From the NCBI GenBank assembly GCA_002694025.1, contig NZKX01000006.1:3454-10034 (forward strand): DNA of 6,581 bases. Direction: 5' to 3'. The position numbers were made by a program, and so were the translations under genes. Source of the DNA: Fidelibacterota bacterium. Its GTDB lineage: Bacteria; Marinisomatota; Marinisomatia; Marinisomatales; UBA1611. The notes under the pieces were generated by a model, which did no database searches, was not told where the DNA came from, and saw only the letters and a list, made by a program, of their open reading frames with translations. The number at the start of each line of letters is the position of its first letter. Positions within the stretch are counted from its first letter, which is position 1. Shown here piece by piece: positions 4,689 to 6,581 of the stretch.

Positions 4689-6581
4689 ATGAAAAATAAT
4701 TTAAGACTAAGCATCATTATATTTTCTTATTTGACCACAATTACATTTCTTCTAGGCCACAAAGATCATTCAACCAAACCTAAAATGCCTGCAATTGGTG
4801 TAATCCAGGGTTTGATTATCGACTCTCTATCATCGTCTCCACTTGAATATGCTTCCGTATCATTGGTAGAACTTGAACATAATGATTTAGTAACAGGAGG
4901 TCTTACTGATAAAAATGGCTACCTAAATATTACTGAAATACCACTGGGAAGGTATGTAGCAGTAGTTGAATACATCGGCTATGAAAAAAAAGAAATTGGT
5001 CCTATTAATCTTTTCCCTGGTCAAGGTTCTGGGATACAGCATAACCTTGGAAAAGTAAAATTAAAGGTTTCTGCAGTGAATCTAACAGCTGTAGAAGTTG
5101 TTGGGGAAGAAAGTACATTCATCCAGACGATCGATAAGAAAATTTTCAATGTAGGTCGAGATCTTTCTTCATCTGGAGGTACCGGAACAGATGTTTTAAG
5201 AAAAGTACCATCGGTCGACGTTGATATTGATGGAGTCGTAACCATCGCAGGAGATGCTAATGTTACTGTCCTTGTTGATGGTAAACGAAGTGGCAGAACC
5301 GGAAGCGGTAGACGAGGTAACGTAGACCATATCAATGCTTCCATGATTGAAAAGGTCGAAGTTATAACTAATCCTTCAGCCAAGTACGACCCAGATGGTG
5401 TCGGTGGGATTATAAACATTGTAATGAAGAGAGGCGCTTTAGATGGCTTTAATGGCACAGTATCTTCTATGGCAGGTGAATATAGTAAGGCCAACCTAAA
5501 TGGTAATCTCAATTATAGAACGAAAAATTTTAATGTGTTTACCAATGCGAATTATCGAACAGGTAACAGAATAGGTGATGGGAAAAGAGAGTTTGACTAT
5601 ATATACCCATCGTCCTCAGAAAAAGTTTATACCAATACTTATCGTAAAAAAACTCCTAATGACTTCGGACTCAGATTTGGTGGAGACTATTATCCTTCAG
5701 AGGCAAGCACCATTGGTTATACGTTTGATATTTCTGAACACAATGAAACAACTATTCAGAAATTTAACTACACAAAAAATACATTAAACCCTAATTTGGT
5801 AGGAACCTTGGAAACAACTGAAACCGATGATGGTCTACACATGGATCATGTGTTTTCTTATGAGAATAAATACGATTCTGAAGCTGAATTGCTAAAAGCA
5901 TATGTAAGCTATTCTTATGAAGTTGATGATGTAAACGAAGTCGGTGCAATGGACTCTGAGTATGGCGCTAACTTTTCTGGAAATTCAACTATGGCATCTG
6001 AAGATAATAATAATTTCACAGCATCTATAGATTACGAAAATAAATTTGGAGAGAAATTAGGGTATGAATTAGGGGCAAAAGCCACAATTAGAGATTTTGA
6101 AAAGGATCTTACTTATTTACAAAATATTTATGAAAATGACTACGAAGAGGATATTTATGCGGCTTATCTGGTTACTCAGTATGAATTAACTGATAGGTTC
6201 GGCTTTAAATTTGGTGCTAGGGCTGAACAGGTGGAAACTTTTGCTGATCTTAAGGGTCCAGATTTGGCAGAGAGCGATTCAACTAATATCCTTACTTATT
6301 TATTTGAAAGAGGTATCTCTGAAGGGCCTTTTGATAAAGACTATTTTAAGATTTACCCTAGTGCATTTTTGCTTTTCAAACTCACTGACAGACAAACTTT
6401 TCAATTTGGTTATTCTAAAAAGGTAAATAGACCAGGTAGGAGAACCATCAGTCCATTTCCTGATAACACTTTTGACATCACTAGATTACGAAACGGAAAT
6501 CCTTACTTGAGGCCTGAGTATAGTGATGTTATGGAGTTAACCTTTTCTAGCAATACCAGAAAAATGAATCTTAACTTTTCT
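4689..6581 (+). CDS. TonB-dependent-receptor-like outer-membrane protein (PF14905 barrel type), 3' end missing
   Basis: This is the first 631 codons of an outer-membrane beta-barrel protein; the frame is open to the right edge with no frameshift. It begins with a signal peptide (about residues 1-23). A carboxypeptidase-regulatory-like beta-sandwich follows at about 37-120 (GVIQGLIIDSLSSSPLEYAS, TGGLTDKNGYLNITEIPLG). A plug domain spans about 135-250, with LRKVPSVDVDIDG, VTVLVDGK, IEKVEVITNPSAKYDPDG and GGIINIVMK. The barrel then begins. A family signature near the edge, YSKKVNRPGRR (from residue 575) and GNPYLRPEYSD (from 603), marks the PF14905 'outer membrane protein beta-barrel' group common in Bacteroidota and relatives. 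Members are thought to move or bind large or scarce ligands with TonB energy; no substrate can be read here and no SusD partner is visible. I see no clear TonB box. The ATG at 4689 follows AAAGGA and gives the complete signal peptide. Whether it is co-transcribed with the preceding chain is unknown. Confidence 0.88.
   Translation, partial: MKNNLRLSIIIFSYLTTITFLLGHKDHSTKPKMPAIGVIQGLIIDSLSSSPLEYASVSLVELEHNDLVTGGLTDKNGYLNITEIPLGRYVAVVEYIGYEKKEIGPINLFPGQGSGIQHNLGKVKLKVSAVNLTAVEVVGEESTFIQTIDKKIFNVGRDLSSSGGTGTDVLRKVPSVDVDIDGVVTIAGDANVTVLVDGKRSGRTGSGRRGNVDHINASMIEKVEVITNPSAKYDPDGVGGIINIVMKRGALDGFNGTVSSMAGEYSKANLNGNLNYRTKNFNVFTNANYRTGNRIGDGKREFDYIYPSSSEKVYTNTYRKKTPNDFGLRFGGDYYPSEASTIGYTFDISEHNETTIQKFNYTKNTLNPNLVGTLETTETDDGLHMDHVFSYENKYDSEAELLKAYVSYSYEVDDVNEVGAMDSEYGANFSGNSTMASEDNNNFTASIDYENKFGEKLGYELGAKATIRDFEKDLTYLQNIYENDYEEDIYAAYLVTQYELTDRFGFKFGARAEQVETFADLKGPDLAESDSTNILTYLFERGISEGPFDKDYFKIYPSAFLLFKLTDRQTFQFGYSKKVNRPGRRTISPFPDNTFDITRLRNGNPYLRPEYSDVMELTFSSNTRKMNLNFS

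Noticed and set aside
5021..5512. 163-codon open frame on the minus strand
   Set aside because: It lies wholly inside the receptor gene, whose plug-domain motifs are unmistakable on the plus strand; the minus-strand product is a proline/serine/threonine-rich shadow with no recognisable family.
5575..5787. Short plus-strand open frames inside the receptor (also 6211-6426)
   Set aside because: They are out of frame with the receptor, whose own frame is continuous through both places, so there is no frameshift to explain.
1..6581. CRISPR array, tRNA/rRNA, insertion sequence or phage/defence module
   Set aside because: No regularly spaced repeats, no RNA-gene signatures, no transposase or terminal repeats, and nearly all the sequence is accounted for by envelope or metabolic genes.

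Overview
The window is AT-rich DNA, densely packed with genes, from a Gram-negative bacterium with an outer membrane. It most likely comes from the FCB superphylum, either a marine Bacteroidota or a Marinimicrobia/SAR406-type lineage. The reasons are an LpxH-type lipid A enzyme, a lipoprotein with a Bacteroidota-like lipobox, several exported proteins with carboxypeptidase-regulatory-like beta-sandwich domains, a TonB-dependent-receptor-like protein of the PF14905 barrel type, and weak Shine-Dalgarno sequences. The lineage is inferred from protein style, not from a marker gene.

Layout. Positions 1-497 (minus strand) hold the first 165 codons of a membrane-bound di-iron hydroxylase/desaturase of the AlkB/fatty acid desaturase superfamily, cut by the left edge. 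A 128-bp AT-rich divergent intergenic region follows (498-625), with one small palindrome. From 626 to 4613 (plus strand) lies a tightly linked four-gene chain: an LpxH-like metallophosphoesterase, a HEAT-repeat lipoprotein, an exported multidomain protein with an FxLYD-type C-terminus, and an exported PHP-family phosphodiesterase of the Sb-PDE type. The first two junctions overlap by 8 bp. The third appears to overlap by 4 bp if the PHP gene starts at a non-canonical ATA codon. A 75-bp gap follows, and then the first 631 codons of an outer-membrane receptor (4689 to the right edge).

How the genes may work together. The chain looks like one transcript that makes a cytoplasmic or inner-membrane-associated lipid A precursor enzyme plus three exported or lipidated proteins, so it reads as a cell-envelope module. 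Two different metallophosphoesterase folds (calcineurin-like and PHP) sit at its two ends. A shared pathway cannot be shown from the sequence.

The observation most worth checking is the start of the PHP gene. The reading frame carries a convincing signal peptide upstream of the metal-binding motif, but it has no ATG, GTG or TTG that would include that peptide. I see no CRISPR array, tRNA, rRNA, insertion sequence or clearly novel defence system.
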